Below are positions 6,174-7,884 of a DNA stretch of 7,884 nucleotides, in pieces. The notes below the pieces were generated by a model. It saw only the letters and a program-made list of their open reading frames with translations. It did no database searches and was not told where the DNA came from. This DNA comes from CAYZAW01 sp964476505. GTDB lineage: Bacteria; Bacillota; Clostridia; Christensenellales; CAG-138. The position numbers were made by a program, and so were the translations under genes. The stretch lies in assembly GCA_964476505.1 (NCBI GenBank), contig CAYZAW010000068.1, positions 1 to 7,884 of the forward strand, given 5' to 3'. Every line of letters begins with the position of its first letter. Positions within the stretch are counted from its first letter, which is position 1.

Positions 6174-6195
6174 GGGCGGGTGTGGTCATTCGCCC
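6174..6195. repeat. Inverted near-copy of the terminator stem-loop
   Basis: The 22 bases here match the reverse complement of 6132-6153 at 20 of 22 positions; the loop ACCA of the first copy appears as TGGT here. The two copies are 20 bases apart in opposite orientation. The GGGGCGAAT-type palindrome read on the minus strand, ending in TGTAGGGGCG, resembles dispersed intergenic palindromes seen in several bacteria. Confidence 0.55.
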
Positions 6196-6219
6196 CTACA
6201 TTTTGGGGTTATCGTTTTG

Positions 6220-6248
6220 TTGCCGTTTACCTCCTATTGACGTATAAT
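6220..6248 (+). promoter_or_regulatory. Predicted strong promoter of glmU
   Basis: TTGCCG (6220-6225) and a perfect TATAAT (6243-6248) are 17 bases apart. Transcription would begin near 6255, giving a leader of about 36 bases that contains the AGGAGG ribosome binding site. It is the best promoter match in the window. Confidence 0.78.
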
Positions 6249-6290
6249 GTAACAAGCATTCTATCATCCACTTTTCAGGAGGCTTCCCGT

Positions 6291-7667
6291 ATGAATATGT
6301 TAAATACCGCTGTGATCCTCGCCGCAGGCGAGGGAAAACGCATGTGTTCCGATACGCCGAAAATGCTACACACGCTCTGCGGCCGTCCACTGGTGGGCTG
6401 GGCTGTTTCTGCCGCCGCACCCATCGTGTCGGAGCCGCCCGTTGTTGTGATCGGTCACCGGGCAGAGGAAGTAAAAGAAGCGCTTGGGGATTCCGTTCGC
6501 TATGCGTATCAGCGGGAACAGCATGGCTCCGGGCATGCGTTGATGTGCGCCCGGGAGCTGTTGGAGGGCAAACCCGGCTATGTTCTGGTGCTGGCGGGGG
6601 ATATGCCGCTGTTTCGGCAGGAGACCTTGGCGCAGCTTTCTGAGATCGACTGTGCGGCGGCAATACTCACCATCGATCTTGCCGACCCCACCGGCTACGG
6701 GCGGGTCATTCGCAATGCGGAAGGCAACGCCATTGCCATCGTGGAGCATCGTGACGCCACACCTGCACAGCGGGAGATCCATGAGGTAAATATTTCCGCC
6801 TATTGCTTTGATATCCAAAAGCTTTTGGGCTGTTTAGACAAACTCACCTGCAACAACGACCAGGGCGAGTATTACATTACGGACTGTATCGAGCTCTTGG
6901 CGCAAGCGGGAGAAACCGTTCGCGCTATCAAAATTCCTACCGAGGAAGGCATGGGCGTAAACGACCGCGTACAGCTTGCTGCTTGCACCAAGGTATTACA
7001 AAAGCGCATCAACGAGGCGCACATGCGCGCAGGCGTTACCATGCCCGACCCGGATGCCGTATATATTGAGCACAGCGTAAAGATCGGGCGGGACTGCACC
7101 GTTTGGCCCGGGGTGGTGCTTCGCGGCAATACAAAGATCGACGAGCACACGGAGCTACTCCCCGCCTGCCGCATTACAGATTCCCACATCGGCAGCTTCT
7201 GCCAGCTTGCGGGCGTTATTGCGCAGGACGCGGTGGTTGGCAACAACGTAAAGATCGGGCCGTATGTGAATCTGCGCCCGGGTACGCAGATCGCAGACGG
7301 CTGCAAGATAGGCGACTTTGTGGAAATCAAAAACACTGTGGTGGGCGAGGGCACCAAGCTGCCGCACCTCTCCTACTTTGGAGACGGCGAGATCGGCGCA
7401 CGGGTGAACGCGGGCTGCGGCACGGTGTTTGCCAATTACGACGGATTTAAAAAGAGCCGCACAAAGATCGGCAACGATGTGTTCTTGGGCTGTCACACGC
7501 TGTTGGTGCCGCCCGTAACGGTTGGCGACGGTGCATTTACCGCAGCAGGCTCTGTTATTACCGAGGATATCCCCGCAGGCGGCTTTGCCATTGCCAGAAG
7601 CAAGCAGGTCACCAAGCAGGACTACGTGGAAAACATGAAAAACCGCTTACGCAACGAAAAGAAATAG
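6291..7667 (+). CDS. glmU: Bifunctional GlmU: GlcN-1-P acetyltransferase / GlcNAc-1-P uridylyltransferase
   Basis: This 458-residue cytoplasmic enzyme is predicted to make UDP-GlcNAc, the precursor of peptidoglycan and wall polymers, from glucosamine-1-phosphate, acetyl-CoA and UTP. The N-terminal pyrophosphorylase half shows LAAGEGKRM (10-18) with PK (23-24), HGSGHA, GDMPL with metal-binding Asp104, PTGYGRV, and GVNDR with Asn224. The C-terminal left-handed beta-helix shows hexapeptide repeats, LRPG (Arg329), VEIKN (Lys347), HLSYFGD (catalytic His359, Tyr362), VNAGCGT and NYDG. The length matches E. coli GlmU (456). One oddity is EVNIS at 165-169 where most family members have an EINTG-type motif; the Asn is kept. 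The ATG at 6291 is preceded by AGGAGG (6277-6282) with eight bases between. Unlike in many Firmicutes, prs does not follow. Confidence 0.96.
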   Translation: MNMLNTAVILAAGEGKRMCSDTPKMLHTLCGRPLVGWAVSAAAPIVSEPPVVVIGHRAEEVKEALGDSVRYAYQREQHGSGHALMCARELLEGKPGYVLVLAGDMPLFRQETLAQLSEIDCAAAILTIDLADPTGYGRVIRNAEGNAIAIVEHRDATPAQREIHEVNISAYCFDIQKLLGCLDKLTCNNDQGEYYITDCIELLAQAGETVRAIKIPTEEGMGVNDRVQLAACTKVLQKRINEAHMRAGVTMPDPDAVYIEHSVKIGRDCTVWPGVVLRGNTKIDEHTELLPACRITDSHIGSFCQLAGVIAQDAVVGNNVKIGPYVNLRPGTQIADGCKIGDFVEIKNTVVGEGTKLPHLSYFGDGEIGARVNAGCGTVFANYDGFKKSRTKIGNDVFLGCHTLLVPPVTVGDGAFTAAGSVITEDIPAGGFAIARSKQVTKQDYVENMKNRLRNEKK

Positions 7668-7728
7668 GCAGAGCGTTTTACCGCCCTGCCCCAGTCAGTA
7701 CACCAATCATAAATAAATACGTTCTGTT

Positions 7729-7756
7729 AAAGTGGCGACATGTGCGCCACTTTTTT
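7729..7756. terminator. Terminator between convergent glmU and nrdJ
   Basis: AAAGTGGCG (7729-7737) pairs perfectly with CGCCACTTT (7745-7753), followed by three more T bases. It lies 61 bases after glmU and directly beside the stop codon of the opposite gene, so it probably serves both, best on the + strand. Confidence 0.85.
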
Positions 7757-7884
7757 CTATCCGCACTTGCTGTATCCACAGCTTCTGCATATCACACAGC
7801 CGCCCTCATGCTCCATGTTTCCCCCGCATTCCGGGCAGGGCTGATCGTGCAGCGCCGATGCCGTATCGTCATCGATGCGGATAT
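7757..7884 (-). CDS. nrdJ: Class II (B12-dependent) ribonucleotide reductase, C-terminal end only
   Basis: Only the last 41 codons and the stop are in the window; the gene continues beyond the right edge. The visible tail carries CPECGG, then C-x2-C-x2-CGYSKC, six cysteines in all (16, 19, 29, 32, 35, 40 of the visible part). This zinc-ribbon-like end followed by a Cys-rich terminus is typical of adenosylcobalamin-dependent ribonucleotide reductases of the long NrdJ type. The full enzyme would make deoxyribonucleotides from ribonucleotides without needing oxygen, consistent with an anaerobe. The C-terminal cysteines may help re-reduce the active site. Because the catalytic part is outside the window, a different zinc-ribbon protein cannot be fully excluded, but the GYSKC ending is quite specific. 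Confidence 0.75.
   Translation of the reverse strand, partial: IRIDDDTASALHDQPCPECGGNMEHEGGCVICRSCGYSKCG

Noticed and set aside
6033..6290. Earlier ATG for glmU at 6033
   Set aside because: It would overlap the preceding gene and run through a strong terminator and the glmU promoter; ATG 6291 has AGGAGG and matches the family N-terminus.
1..7884. CRISPR arrays, tRNA or rRNA genes and transposase genes
   Set aside because: No regularly spaced direct repeats, tRNA-like cloverleaf, rRNA sequence or transposase motif was seen on reading both strands.

Overview
The window looks like chromosomal DNA from an anaerobic Clostridia-type Firmicute, perhaps an Oscillospirales or Christensenellales gut lineage. 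The evidence is strong purine-rich ribosome binding sites, moderate-to-high GC genes, a TTG start, rich intrinsic terminators, a B12-type ribonucleotide reductase end and a clostridial-style amidase domain protein. The taxonomic guess is inference only; no marker gene is present.

Layout, left to right: a promoter and tcdA (tRNA ct6A37 dehydratase, + strand); a shared terminator; deoD (purine nucleoside phosphorylase, - strand, convergent with tcdA) with its own promoter; a 395-base stretch without a gene that holds a small dyad and a roughly 200-base cluster of GC-rich hairpins resembling a dispersed REP-like element; a small putative amidase/peptidase-like gene (+) whose Shine-Dalgarno sequence starts just after the hairpin cluster; a hairpin terminator; a promoter region with a 30-base dyad; a 1080-residue three-domain enzyme (+); a strong terminator and an inverted near-copy of its stem; a near-consensus promoter and glmU (+); a terminator; and the last 41 codons of an nrdJ-like class II ribonucleotide reductase gene entering from the right on the - strand.

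The most interesting content is the 1080-residue protein at 2855-6097. In one chain it joins an acyl-adenylating (ANL/FAAL-like) domain, a phosphopantetheine carrier domain and a PLP-dependent alpha-oxoamine synthase domain (the family of KBL, BioF, HemA and serine palmitoyltransferase). The order predicts that a free carboxylic acid is activated, loaded on the carrier and condensed with an amino acid with loss of CO2, giving an alpha-amino ketone: a self-contained sphingoid-base-like or aminoketone synthase. It appears to be a single-gene transcription unit with its own promoter, a possible operator and a terminator. The neighbours are housekeeping genes (tRNA modification, purine salvage, UDP-GlcNAc synthesis, dNTP synthesis), so the product cannot be inferred from context.

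Four of the genes have recognisable promoters with 17-base spacers. Most genes here seem to be transcribed singly rather than as a shared operon.
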